Below are positions 25,301 through 34,318 of a stretch of 64,000 nucleotides of DNA, one piece after another. The first letter of the stretch is position 1, and each line of letters opens with the position of its first letter. Both the position numbers and the translations under genes were made by a program. Source of the stretch: Bacteroidales bacterium. Lineage in GTDB: Bacteria > Bacteroidota > Bacteroidia > Bacteroidales > UBA10428. The notes beneath the pieces were generated by a model. The model made no database searches. It was not told the DNA's origin and saw nothing but the letters and a program-made list of their open reading frames with translations. The stretch is taken from positions 1 through 64,000 of the forward strand of contig JAFGOZ010000028.1 of the NCBI GenBank assembly GCA_016926235.1, given 5' to 3'.

Positions 25301-25677
25301 ATTGCTGCACTGTCACTTATAAGTGTTGTAGTACTCGTGTCAATCAGGGCAACTTTCGGGCTTACTTTTATAACACTAATGGAGGCTGTATCAGAAAAAA
25401 ACGAGTTACATTGGCCTGCTGTTACCCGGGCCCTGAAGTAGGTTGTTGAATCTGCAATAAAAAAGAGGCTGTCGCTGGTTTCACCGGGAATATCTTCCCA
25501 GTTAATCGCATCATATGATTTTTGCCATTGCGGCGCACCTGTAAAGTTTTTCAGGGTAATTTTTACGGTATCGTTTTCATAGTATATATTTTCAGGGCCA
25601 AAATAATATCCCTGTGAAAATAAATAAACAGGCATTACCATTATGAATGCCGTGAGGAGTAAACGTTTCATTTTCAT
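22396..25677 (-). CDS. Secreted Ig/Fn3-like repeat protein with C-terminal FISUMP domain
   Basis: A 1093-residue exported protein (signal MKMKRLLLTAFIMVMPVYLFSQ). An Ig-like domain at about 25-105 (APQWQKSYDAINWEDIPGE) is followed by a beta-rich region at about 105-485. Four tandem Fn3-like repeats of about 98 residues span about 486-875, each containing RGVCWN and TYYVRAYA. The C-terminal FISUMP domain (Fibrobacter succinogenes major paralogous, about 875-1093) shows VKIGCQCWTQENMNV, ALYTWNA, GICPVGWHVPSYDEW and GFTALPGG. Unlike many such proteins it has no T9SS sorting domain; a separate sorting-domain protein is encoded 6 bases upstream. Likely an adhesin or surface display protein. Confidence 0.85.
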   Translation of the reverse strand: MKMKRLLLTAFIMVMPVYLFSQGYYFGPENIYYENDTVKITLKNFTGAPQWQKSYDAINWEDIPGETSDSLFFIADSTTYFRARVTAGQCNSFFSDTASISVIKVSPKVALIDTSTTTLISDSAAIENGIFIYRTTNIEQFDTGKVLVSSVDSGYIRKVTRVTVRNDSVILETEQGTLEDVFEEAEVGDSIVLTLDGKKQGYLNGVPIPMYVIYEIEGAQLKSSGSGINLDNVVLFSGTVSGEDSTGSSASATLTVRIDNGSINFEPVFERKLKIKWFKLQEFKLAAGGEISLDLDLAIDCEVSYSYAKEITIAKYAFGPIMIGPVPMFIELSFDAGFEAGSSLYGTFAKGFDVTNYVLLGAAYERGDGWTGIWKKNGTFNNHPMVWDMGGNLSAKAYVKPQISVLIAKVAGPYMNVVPYLRFDGGVSLSERTWEYEFAGGLDANLGFKAEILGISLADYSTTLANWERIILSDNGSFANEIPALTTASVTAITDVTAICGGTVTDDGGASVTSRGVCWNITGTPTTFDSLTTDGAGSGSFISTLTGLSPATTYYVRAYATNAEGTAYGNEVSFTTDQYFAPSITADSVKDITASTATIWANVTSDGGQSITERGVCWNNTGLPSLADSVRQIVPGTGIYSTSLSGLTHGTLYYVRAYAINAVDTTYSNALNFSTILLYPPTVTTDSVNNILSTTATVWANVTGEGNGSVSERGVCWNKTGIPTYTDNIQSNGSGSGSYMVNMSGLESDSTYYVRAYAINEADTAFGDELSFTTLFADSLVLSTDSVSFITDNSVKIWANIISEGDNSVSQRGVCWNTEGSPTIEDNYEWNGSGEGIYFIKALGLQFDSTYYASAYAITSIDTTYGNEINFTVSGDTVTCPSTVTDYDGNTYNVVKIGCQCWTQENMNVSHYSDGTEVPRINSYSAWVAKSDTAKAWCYYDTTASYGSIYGALYTWNASVNGDTGSDSIPSGIQGICPVGWHVPSYDEWSILINYLGGSQVAGGKIKESGTGHWTSPNTGATNESGFTALPGGQRERSSGDFLDIGYSGSWWHASMVHSVSSWFFKLYYNSGGSGGGGFTYKGTGLSVRCIKD

Positions 25678-25683
25678 GCCAGG

Positions 25684-26070
25684 TTAGTTTTTTATTATTT
25701 CTGTTGAAAAAATTTTAGTATCCTCAACGATCTTCAAAATATATATTCCAGGGGGTTGTTGAGATATATCAATGGTTTTGGTGAACTGTTTTTGTTGAAC
25801 CATCTTTTCATCGAATACAACTTTCCCTTGTATGTTAAGCACCATAATTTGCAGATTACTAACATTTTCATCATTACTGAAGGTAATGGTTAAAAACCCG
25901 CTGCACGGGTTAGGTGCAAGAGATATGACATTGCTGCCAAAGGAATTTTCTGTTGTGGTATAGCAAGTATCTATACCCGATTGATCAATGCTCAACTCGA
26001 CACTTTTAACCTGGGGAAAAGTGTTCATTGAAAGCAGTACCAGGATGTTTAAAATAATGATCCGTTTCAT
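25684..26070 (-). CDS. Small protein consisting of a signal peptide and a T9SS type A sorting domain
   Basis: A 128-residue protein with signal peptide MKRIIILNILVLLSMNTFPQ, a linker of about 30 residues, then a T9SS type A sorting domain: VISLAPNPCSGFLTITFSNDENV, LQIMVLNIQGKVVFDE and PPGIYILKIVEDTKIFSTEIIKN. These domains normally form the C-terminal 70-80 residues of large cargo proteins; here there is essentially no cargo. The gene lies 6 bases before the large FISUMP protein, which lacks such a domain, so the two are probably co-expressed. It has its own start and signal peptide, so it is not simply a frameshifted tail. Confidence 0.85.
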   Translation of the reverse strand: MKRIIILNILVLLSMNTFPQVKSVELSIDQSGIDTCYTTTENSFGSNVISLAPNPCSGFLTITFSNDENVSNLQIMVLNIQGKVVFDEKMVQQKQFTKTIDISQQPPGIYILKIVEDTKIFSTEIIKN

Positions 26071-26246
26071 GTTTAAGGCTTATTTATTAGATTCCTGATT
26101 ATATTGGGAAATTCAATTAAGTGATATTGTGTAAATAAATTACAATATAACAATAAGAATTGATACCTGAAACAGACTTCATAAAAAAAACCAAAATGGC
26201 ACTGTAACCAACAATTAGGGATTGAAATCGATATAGTAGAGAAAAC

Positions 26247-28325
26247 TTATTTTAATATTCTCTTAATCTCCTCATCTGTAGAGTAGTCCAGAGCCGTCTT
26301 ATTATAATAGTCTTTATGATTTTTATTTGCCCCCTTATCTAACAGGTAATTCACCGCGTTAATCTTTTGATGTTCTGCCGATATTATTAGCAATGTCTGA
26401 TTATTGAGGTTAACAGGATCATTCACTTTCAATCCCAGGTTTTTTAAAGCAAAGTCGACCAGATACAGGCGCCCTTCAGCAGCACCCAGAGAAGCTATTC
26501 GTTTTACCAGGTCTTCATTTAATTCTGCAGGCTTGTTTTCTTTTAAAATCCGTTCCACTTCATCCACTTGTTTATTGTTTGTGGCTTGTTCCAGCTTCTT
26601 TTCAATATCCACATCATTCAAGGGCACATCAGAGGTTGCTATACCGGCATCCGGGTTTTTCAGGTAGGAAATAATCTCAGCATTTCCCCTGTTATTTGCA
26701 TAATCCATCACCGTTTTACCAAAATACCCTTTGGCATTTATATTGGCATTGTTCTCCACCAAAAAGTGGATAAACGACATGCTTTCTTTCTCAATGGCTT
26801 TAATGAGCGGAGGTTCATCAAAGTAGCAATTCTGGTTTATATCAATACCCTTATTTACCAGGTATTGTGCCAGTTCCAGATCATTTAAGTCCAGCGCCAG
26901 ACACATATAGGTATCATGTCGGCTGTCTGAAGCATTTATATCTGCTCCATTATCAATCAGGTAGCGTGCTATGCTTGCCGACCTTACTCCGGGACGATTG
27001 TTTTTTTTATCCCTGGTATCCACATTTGCACCCCGGGCATGCAATGATTTCACCTTTTCAAGGTGGTCATCTTCCGCTTCCATAAACAGCAATGTCCTTC
27101 CCCTTTCATCCTTAGTTTCAAGGTCAGCTCCTTTCTCAATCATCAAATCTATCAGTTTATCATTTTTAAAAAATGCGCTTATTACAATCTGAAAAGCTGA
27201 TTCTCCCTTATTATTCTTCGCATTTACCGGCAATCCACTATTAAGCAGGTATTCCATCACGTCAGCCTGTTCCTCGTGTGCAGCTTTTATTAGCAGGGTT
27301 GATTTATCTTTGGCAATATGTTTTATGTTTGCCTTTTGTTGAACAAGAAATTGAAAAGCTTTGTCGTTGTCAGCCTCAAGTGCATAAAAGACTGCGGTTT
27401 CGCCCATGTTATTTTCGGCTTCCAACGTTATACCCAGATCCAGCAAATAGTTAAGCGTGGCAATATTGCCTGTTTTTGCAGCAAGCATTAGGGCTGTCTC
27501 TTTGCTGGCAGAAACATCGTGAGGGTTTAACTTTAATGTTTCAATGCAAAACTTTATATTTTCAATATTTCCGCTTTCCGCTGCCAGCAATAATATGGTT
27601 TTGCCTGTTGCATCGCGGCTGTTTTTATCAGCTCCTTTTTCTATGCAATATTGTATTATTTCCATGTTCCCCGCCCGAAAAGCCTTATGAAAGCATGAGT
27701 TAATGTCTTTACTTCTGTCAACCAGTGATTTTGTCAGATCATTCTTCCCCTTTATAAATGCCTCATCCAAAGCAGTCTCAAGTGGTACACCATGGTCTAT
27801 CAAATAAAGGGTCATTTCCTTATTATTGTTTTTAACGGCCATCTCGATAGGCGAAACATAATACTTGGGCAACAATAATGCATTTCTGCGCTTTTGGCTC
27901 AGGTTAACATCCGCACCATGTTCAACCAGCAGTCTTACCATTTCCATATTGTTGTTCTCCGCAGCATTGACAAGAGATGATCCAATTGTAAAATCTTGCT
28001 GTAAGAGATATTCAGCCATTTTGATGTTTCCATCCCTCACGGCAGTGCTCAATCCGGTGCGGTCAGAAGCACCATGTTCTATCAGTATTTTTACAATTTC
28101 CAGTTGATTCGTCTCTATGGCTGCATCCAGGGGAGTGGTGAAATAGTTGCTCGCTTCGTTCACGTCAGCCCCTTTATCAATAAGGCTTTTCACAGTGTTT
28201 ATATCCCTGGCCCGGATGGCTTTGATGAGTTGGGTTTCATTCGCGCTTTCATTCTGTGTAAAGGATGTTTGGCACCCAAGAAGCAAACAAAAGCTGAACA
28301 GCATGGATAACATTTTCTTTACCAT
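26247..28325 (-). CDS. Ankyrin-repeat lipoprotein
   Basis: A 692-residue protein with a lipoprotein signal (SFCLLLGC, acylated Cys18) followed by about 18 ankyrin repeats covering nearly the whole sequence (LIKAIRARDINTVKSLIDKGADVNEA, LLLAAESGNIENIKFCIE, NNQTLLIISAEHQKINAVNYLLDKGANKNHKDYYNKTALDYS). The repeats break for a linker of about 25 residues near 570-600 and then resume. Ankyrin stacks bind proteins; the lipid anchor places this one on the envelope. It is divergent from the sorting-domain protein at 28394, with 68 bases between them. Confidence 0.85.
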   Translation of the reverse strand: MVKKMLSMLFSFCLLLGCQTSFTQNESANETQLIKAIRARDINTVKSLIDKGADVNEASNYFTTPLDAAIETNQLEIVKILIEHGASDRTGLSTAVRDGNIKMAEYLLQQDFTIGSSLVNAAENNNMEMVRLLVEHGADVNLSQKRRNALLLPKYYVSPIEMAVKNNNKEMTLYLIDHGVPLETALDEAFIKGKNDLTKSLVDRSKDINSCFHKAFRAGNMEIIQYCIEKGADKNSRDATGKTILLLAAESGNIENIKFCIETLKLNPHDVSASKETALMLAAKTGNIATLNYLLDLGITLEAENNMGETAVFYALEADNDKAFQFLVQQKANIKHIAKDKSTLLIKAAHEEQADVMEYLLNSGLPVNAKNNKGESAFQIVISAFFKNDKLIDLMIEKGADLETKDERGRTLLFMEAEDDHLEKVKSLHARGANVDTRDKKNNRPGVRSASIARYLIDNGADINASDSRHDTYMCLALDLNDLELAQYLVNKGIDINQNCYFDEPPLIKAIEKESMSFIHFLVENNANINAKGYFGKTVMDYANNRGNAEIISYLKNPDAGIATSDVPLNDVDIEKKLEQATNNKQVDEVERILKENKPAELNEDLVKRIASLGAAEGRLYLVDFALKNLGLKVNDPVNLNNQTLLIISAEHQKINAVNYLLDKGANKNHKDYYNKTALDYSTDEEIKRILK

Positions 28326-28393
28326 ATCATTTTTTTATTAAAGATATGAAAAATTTGTTTACTTTTCCGCCGAATTTGATGTAACCAAACTCT

Positions 28394-28819
28394 GTGAAAA
28401 AGCTATCGATTATACTGTTTATGCTACTTTCATGTGCAATGCCCCCTCTTATGGCTTTGCCTTTGCTTTTGGATAAAGAGGTGCCGGAGAACAAAGATTC
28501 TGCTGCTTTTTCCATTGCTGTTTTGCCTGATATTGAGTCGCAAAGAGGGGATTCGATAAAACAATTTGAAGTTATTCGAAAAGAGGTAAAAGTCCTTCCT
28601 ACCATATCAGATAAAGAATTCTATGTGTACAATCCAAAGGATGAAGCCATTTCATGTTGTATACTTTCGATTCAGGGGCAAATAATCGCTGAAAAAGTAT
28701 TAACTAATACAGGAAAAAACAAACTGGATATTTCCGTTAACCAACACGGAATGTATATATTGATATTTAAAGATATTCATGGAGCATTCCTAGGTAAACA
28801 GAAGGTGATAAAACAATGA
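28394..28819 (+). CDS. Small signal-peptide plus T9SS-type sorting-domain protein
   Basis: A 141-residue protein, GTG start, with signal MKKLSIILFMLLSCAMPPLMA. After a linker of about 50 residues its C-terminal 70 residues follow the T9SS type A pattern: EFYVYNPKDEAISCCILSIQGQIIAEKVL and QHGMYILIFKDIHGAFLGKQKVIKQ. The usual PNP motif is degraded to NPKD. Like the protein at 25684 it is almost only a sorting domain. A TACTTTTC box at 28360-28367 may be the -7 element. The gene is convergent with the ELW-repeat gene. Confidence 0.7.
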   Translation: MKKLSIILFMLLSCAMPPLMALPLLLDKEVPENKDSAAFSIAVLPDIESQRGDSIKQFEVIRKEVKVLPTISDKEFYVYNPKDEAISCCILSIQGQIIAEKVLTNTGKNKLDISVNQHGMYILIFKDIHGAFLGKQKVIKQ

Positions 28820-28864
28820 TCCATCAGTAAACAAGTATCGAATTAGGTAAAAATAGCTATGTAA

Positions 28865-31800
28865 TTAATTCTTTACAATTTGTATTGTTGCCATCCGCCT
28901 ATCCTGGTTTTTTATTTCGAGCAGGTAAATTCCCGGATTATCAATAATTTCATATACAATATCTTCGACACAAAAATATTTCTCTGATGTGATAATCTGA
29001 CCTGACAGATTTTTTACTAAGAATTGGATTTCTTCATACTCCCTGCCCAGTTTAACTGTAAGAATTCCTGTAGTTGGATTTGGATATACCTTGAAGTCCT
29101 TTCCAAAATTATTTATCATAATTCCGATAATAGTTATATTGTAGCACCTGGAAGTATCTATACATCCATTTTTTGTAATTTCTACTGCAAAACTTCCATC
29201 TGAAGAAGGAAATAGTTTTTGGGAAGTTTCACCTGAAATTGGAATAAGTGCATTATCGCAATCTAACCAAATATAACCCGCATTCGAATCAATAACCATC
29301 AAACCATTCTCAATTCTTTTTATATTTGTATTCACTTCATTAATAGTCATATTAAGTGTAATGATACTATCGCAGCCAGTAAAGTTAAGAATTGTATCAA
29401 TGTATGTTCCTGATTCAGTTATTAATTTACCTCCAGGTGTTGTATAGTTAAAACATGCATCCAGACTAACGGTATCAAATGTAGTATGAGCTATATTAAG
29501 ATTGAATTCTATTATACTATCACAGCCACATATATTGGATATTGTATCATAATAAATACCTGATTCGGTCCAAGTTTTACCACCGGGTGATTGAAAACTA
29601 TTACATGCTGATGACTGAACAGAACTAAATGTTGGATGGTTTATAGTTAAACTATATATTAAAATACTATCACATATTCCATCCGTAATGGTGTCATAAT
29701 GGGTCCCTGATTCAGTCCATAATTTACTATTAGGAGATATAAACGTATCACATGCTGAAACATCCAAATAGTTTCTGCTAACCAAAAACTTTAAATCAAT
29801 TGTAATGATGCTATCGTAACCAACCGTATTCATTATTGTATCATAGTAAATTCCAGTTTCAGTAAAGATTTTCCCGCTCGGGGAAGTATAAGTATAACAT
29901 GCCGAAGCATTTATATAGCTGCTGGTTACTTTATACACCCATAATTCCTCTCCATGTACTCCATCATCAGCATTAAAATAGAGTTTGTTATTAAAGCATT
30001 TCCAAGCATCAGGATATGAATTATCATCATATGGATGTATATCTTTAACCATTTCCGGAGAATTTATACCGTCATAAAACCAAAGTTCGTAGCCATGTAT
30101 ACCATCGTTTGCATAAAAATACAATCGATTATTAACAATGGTAAAATGTTTTGGATCAGAATTTCCTGAAGGATTTATATCTGCTACCATTTCAGGATCA
30201 TTAATGCCGTCATAGACCCATAATTCAGATCCAAAATTAAAATTATCATCTCGTGCTTGGAAGTACAATTTATTGTCAAATTCACAAAAATATCTAGGAT
30301 ATTTGAAAGAAATAGTTTGTAAACTATCATAAAATGTATATGGTTCATTAATACCATCATATATCCATAACTCTTTATTATTTGCATTGAAAAATAATAA
30401 ATCATTAAAAATACAAAAATCTTCGAGTTCTATAATATCATCGGCCCCATAATCTTTCACTAAAACTGGCTGGTTTGTCCCATCATAAGCCCACAATCTT
30501 TCTATGTCATAATTATCACCTTCACTATAAATAAGTCTATCTTTAAATACTATGATGTTTTGAAGCCAAGTACCGCAATTAGTAGGACAAACATTTCCAA
30601 TCTTAACAGGAGGATTAATCCCATCATATTTCCATAATTCATCACCTCTTGTAATAGTATAGGAACTGAAAATCAGATTACTATCAAAAGTAACTAATGG
30701 CATTCCATTTTCCGCTTGGCATCCAGGATAAGCATCTAATAAACTATATAATGTATCTAGTTTGTATTCATATATGCACATTTGATTATCATCCGATTTT
30801 ATGGTGGCTTTAAAATATAGCTTATCACCAAATTCATAGAAAAAACGGGGCCTAGATCCTTCAGATCCTTTATAAAAATCTTTTACCATAAATGTTGAAT
30901 CGCTTGCTTCATCATAAACCCACAATTCATTTCCATGTTCTTCATCATCACCACTAAAATATAATTTGTTATTTAGTATGGTCATATCACTTACTTCTGA
31001 ACCGTATGTACCGGGATAAATATCATTAATCAAAATTGATTCATTAATACTGTCATAACTCCATAATTCTGCACCATGAATTCTGTCATCTGCACAAAAT
31101 ATGAGCTTATTATTATAGGAAGCTAAATTACTGGGTGTTATTGTATCTTTCACTACGTAACCACTATCGGTTTTTTGATCATACGTCCATAAGCAGATTT
31201 CCTGCCCGGACATTTTGGTTTTTAAATACAATTTATCATTGAATATAACCATATTACTTAGATTTGTATTATTATAAAAAACATAACTTATGTTTCTTAA
31301 TGAATCCAATATATCATCATATTCGTATAAAAATGCAGAGCTATAAGTACTGCCTTTATAAAAGTATAATTTGTCATTATAATTCACTAAGGAAGAAGAA
31401 CCTTCTTCGGGATTTCCAGTTTTAATTTTCTTTACCCAATAAGCTGTATCATTGGCTTCATCGTAAACCCATAACTCTCCGGAATTTGCATGAAAGAATA
31501 ATTTATTATTACATACAGTTAAATTGCATGGACGTGATGAAGATGTGGCATCAATATCAGCTACAAGTTCAGGACTATTTACACCGTCATACATCCAAAG
31601 CTCACGATCATAAACATTATCATCTGCACTGAAAAATAATTTGTCATTGTAAACAATGAAATTTCGGGGGCTGGAACTATATGTTCCTGGATAAATATCT
31701 GCTGCCATTACAGGGTCATTAATTCCATCATATACCCATAATTCCTGTCCATAATCATAATCATTATCCTGTGCCTGGAAGTATAATTTATTGCTAAATT

Positions 31801-32221
31801 CACATAGAAATCTTGGATTTCTAAAAGAAATAATTTGACAACTATCTGCTAACAGATATGGACTATTGAAACCATCGTAGACCCAAATTCCGCTATAATT
31901 ACCAGAGTACTTGGCTTCGAAGTATAGTTTATTGTTAACAACAGTTAAGTATGAAGGGGAAGAACTAATATATCCCGTATTAATATCCATAACCATATAT
32001 ACCGTATCATTGGAACCATCATAAACCCATAGCTCTATTCCATGTATTTTATCATCCGCCTGAAAATACAATTTGCTATAAAATTCCGTAAACCCTTGTG
32101 GATTTGATGAAAAGTCCGCACCTTCCTTATTTATGTCGTACACCATAGATGGAGTCTGAGAAATTGCGCTTTTACATATTATCACAAACAGTGCTGTTAT
32201 AACTACAACTAAATTCTTCAT
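28865..32221 (-). CDS. T9SS-secreted ELWxxDG-repeat protein
   Basis: A 1118-residue surface protein. After the signal peptide (ending KSAISQ) about 16 repeats of roughly 47 residues follow, each with an ELWVYDG-type strand plus a NNKLYF strand, spanning about 25-770; they match the ELWxxDGT repeat class and probably form beta propellers. Four modules of about 48 residues with paired Cys (ACNSFQSPGGKTWTESG, GCDSII) lie at about 770-965. The end is a T9SS type A sorting domain (KVYPNPTTGILTVKLG to IQIVKN). It starts 38 bases after the SusD-like gene. Probably a cell-surface adhesin or binding protein. Confidence 0.85.
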   Translation of the reverse strand: MKNLVVVITALFVIICKSAISQTPSMVYDINKEGADFSSNPQGFTEFYSKLYFQADDKIHGIELWVYDGSNDTVYMVMDINTGYISSSPSYLTVVNNKLYFEAKYSGNYSGIWVYDGFNSPYLLADSCQIISFRNPRFLCEFSNKLYFQAQDNDYDYGQELWVYDGINDPVMAADIYPGTYSSSPRNFIVYNDKLFFSADDNVYDRELWMYDGVNSPELVADIDATSSSRPCNLTVCNNKLFFHANSGELWVYDEANDTAYWVKKIKTGNPEEGSSSLVNYNDKLYFYKGSTYSSAFLYEYDDILDSLRNISYVFYNNTNLSNMVIFNDKLYLKTKMSGQEICLWTYDQKTDSGYVVKDTITPSNLASYNNKLIFCADDRIHGAELWSYDSINESILINDIYPGTYGSEVSDMTILNNKLYFSGDDEEHGNELWVYDEASDSTFMVKDFYKGSEGSRPRFFYEFGDKLYFKATIKSDDNQMCIYEYKLDTLYSLLDAYPGCQAENGMPLVTFDSNLIFSSYTITRGDELWKYDGINPPVKIGNVCPTNCGTWLQNIIVFKDRLIYSEGDNYDIERLWAYDGTNQPVLVKDYGADDIIELEDFCIFNDLLFFNANNKELWIYDGINEPYTFYDSLQTISFKYPRYFCEFDNKLYFQARDDNFNFGSELWVYDGINDPEMVADINPSGNSDPKHFTIVNNRLYFYANDGIHGYELWFYDGINSPEMVKDIHPYDDNSYPDAWKCFNNKLYFNADDGVHGEELWVYKVTSSYINASACYTYTSPSGKIFTETGIYYDTIMNTVGYDSIITIDLKFLVSRNYLDVSACDTFISPNSKLWTESGTHYDTITDGICDSILIYSLTINHPTFSSVQSSACNSFQSPGGKTWTESGIYYDTISNICGCDSIIEFNLNIAHTTFDTVSLDACFNYTTPGGKLITESGTYIDTILNFTGCDSIITLNMTINEVNTNIKRIENGLMVIDSNAGYIWLDCDNALIPISGETSQKLFPSSDGSFAVEITKNGCIDTSRCYNITIIGIMINNFGKDFKVYPNPTTGILTVKLGREYEEIQFLVKNLSGQIITSEKYFCVEDIVYEIIDNPGIYLLEIKNQDRRMATIQIVKN

Positions 32222-32259
32222 AATAATTAGATAATCAACTTATTGGTTTATTCACTATC

Positions 32260-34287
32260 TTACTCAAAATACCCCGGACTCTGCTGCAAGTCATTCGATT
32301 TATATAATAAATATTCGAAATCCAATGGTACAGGCCGCAGGTTATGAAATTCCTTAATATTTGGGGCTGCATCGGGATTATGCAAGGTAACCCTTTCAAC
32401 CAGTTTTCCTGTTCTCTTCAGGTCAAACCAGCGAAGTTGTTCTCCTGCCAATTCGCGTGCACGTTCATCAAGGATAAAATCAATATCAATATCGACTCCC
32501 GAATTCACTCCATAAGCGGAGAGCAATCCGGCTCCGTCTCCTGTATACGATCTTACATTTGCCAATGCAAGCAGGTAGTTATAGCTGCTATCAGTGAGAC
32601 CAATTTCCATGGCTGCTTCGGCAGCGATGAGGTACATTTCGGCCAGGCGGATGATGGGGGCATTACGGGAGCTATATTCCTGCGATACTGTAGCTCTTGT
32701 TGAATCAGCGAATTTACCGATAATTGGAAAATAGTACTTATTTTCATTGACTATGTAATTTGGTGTTTCATCCGGTAAATACATATCATCCAGGTCAAAA
32801 ATCAGATACCCTTTGTATTTGTGGAAAGACCACTTATCAGATAAGTTTAGTTTGGCTCTTAATGAATCTGGAAAGCTTCCCTTATATAGAAGCAGGGCTG
32901 TGTCGCCAATTTCTACCATTCGGGTGCCAATCAATGCCGGATCGACAGTTACCGGGTTACCTTCAATATATATTGTTGACGGCCAATTGGGAGCATTTGT
33001 CGTATTGCAGTACCAAACCGTCCTGAAAGATCCATTGAATCTTTGATCCAGATTTGCATCAAATAAATCAATAAGAAAACGGGTTGGTTGATAACGGATA
33101 AATCCTCTTTCATATGGTAGTGCCCTGGTAAGTCCCCAGTTTGTATTCTCGTAACGAATTGCCCAGATTAAGTGGTTCTGATTCCCTCCTTGCCGGACAC
33201 ATAAGTTTTCAATATTATTATAGTATGTGTAAACCTTAGAAACAAATGACAATAATGGATCAGGATTGATTGTATTATCAATTGCATAAATTATTTCTTT
33301 ATTGTTCCTTTTATGGATGTACCATAATGTATCATAATTACTATATAAATAATAATTTGCGTAATTAATAAGTGTGTTAGCATAATCTAAAGCCTCTGCA
33401 TAATTTCCTCTTGTAAGATGCATCCGAGCCATAAATGCTTCAACCACAGGTTTTGTGATTACTGTATTCGAATCAGATTGGGCGGTTATATTACTTTCAA
33501 CAAATGTTAAGTCAGTGAATATCTTATCATACATAAAATCTACAGAAACAGAATAGAATGTAGATGGCTTGTTTGGATAAAAGCCATCTGTGTACATAGC
33601 CCCTCCCCAAGTTTCAGTGATCAACCAAAGATAGTAGGCACGTAAAAATCGTAATTGTACCTCATTTTCAAGTTTATTGTTGACACTTAAATAGGAAGCT
33701 ATTGAATTATAATGAATTGCGGCATTACAATCGAGTAAGCCACGATATAACTGGTTCCACATTGCCCCAGTTCGATATATTGACTCTCCTCCCCAGAAAA
33801 AATTTGAATCGTAAACTGCATAATGGTAATTTCTATTATCAGCACCCATCATATATAAATCTGTCCCTACTTCCGTAAAATCGCAACCTACCTCTTTGCT
33901 ATAAAATGCCCTCATCGTCAATGGACATATTTCTAAAAGGGCATTCAATTCAGGTTCTGACAGACTATCGGCAGTTTCATTAAATCTGGTAATGCATGCT
34001 ATGTCTGAATAGCCTGAAAACAGAGAGTCGCAGGTTGTTGCCCCCAGTTCTGCCCTGTAAAAAGCATAGGTTTTTGGTACAAAACTATAGGTATTGCCCG
34101 TTTCCCCGGGAATATCAGCCCAGGCAAGCCCATCTGCGGAATTTTGCCACTGGAGGACCTCATAAGTTGATGAAATCCTTAAAATTACAGAATCGCCATC
34201 ATCTGTATTCAGACATATTATATTACTTTGCGCAATAATTGATGTTACAAAAAACAAACTGATTAAAATGCTTATATTTCGTTTCAT
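32260..34287 (-). CDS. SusD/RagB-family protein with an N-terminal Ig-like domain, no SusC partner
   Basis: A 675-residue protein counted from the ATG at 34287 (MKRNISILISLFFVTSIIAQ); the frame opens at 34332, which would overlap the preceding gene. An Ig-like module of about 75 residues (YEVLQWQNSADGLAWADIPGE...FYRAELG) precedes a complete SusD domain: FLRAYYLWLITETWGG, ARMHLTRGNYAEALDYANTLI, NAPIIRLAEMYLIAAEAA, ILDERARELAGEQLRWFDLKRTGKL and the C-terminal SPGYFE. SusD proteins bind glycans at the outer membrane as lipoproteins paired with SusC. Here no lipobox Cys is present at the cleavage site and no SusC gene is adjacent. The neighbouring T9SS genes suggest a noncanonical surface protein. 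Confidence 0.85.
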   Translation of the reverse strand: MKRNISILISLFFVTSIIAQSNIICLNTDDGDSVILRISSTYEVLQWQNSADGLAWADIPGETGNTYSFVPKTYAFYRAELGATTCDSLFSGYSDIACITRFNETADSLSEPELNALLEICPLTMRAFYSKEVGCDFTEVGTDLYMMGADNRNYHYAVYDSNFFWGGESIYRTGAMWNQLYRGLLDCNAAIHYNSIASYLSVNNKLENEVQLRFLRAYYLWLITETWGGAMYTDGFYPNKPSTFYSVSVDFMYDKIFTDLTFVESNITAQSDSNTVITKPVVEAFMARMHLTRGNYAEALDYANTLINYANYYLYSNYDTLWYIHKRNNKEIIYAIDNTINPDPLLSFVSKVYTYYNNIENLCVRQGGNQNHLIWAIRYENTNWGLTRALPYERGFIRYQPTRFLIDLFDANLDQRFNGSFRTVWYCNTTNAPNWPSTIYIEGNPVTVDPALIGTRMVEIGDTALLLYKGSFPDSLRAKLNLSDKWSFHKYKGYLIFDLDDMYLPDETPNYIVNENKYYFPIIGKFADSTRATVSQEYSSRNAPIIRLAEMYLIAAEAAMEIGLTDSSYNYLLALANVRSYTGDGAGLLSAYGVNSGVDIDIDFILDERARELAGEQLRWFDLKRTGKLVERVTLHNPDAAPNIKEFHNLRPVPLDFEYLLYKSNDLQQSPGYFE

Positions 34288-34318
34288 GGTTTTCATTTTT
34301 AAGATTAACAAATATTTG

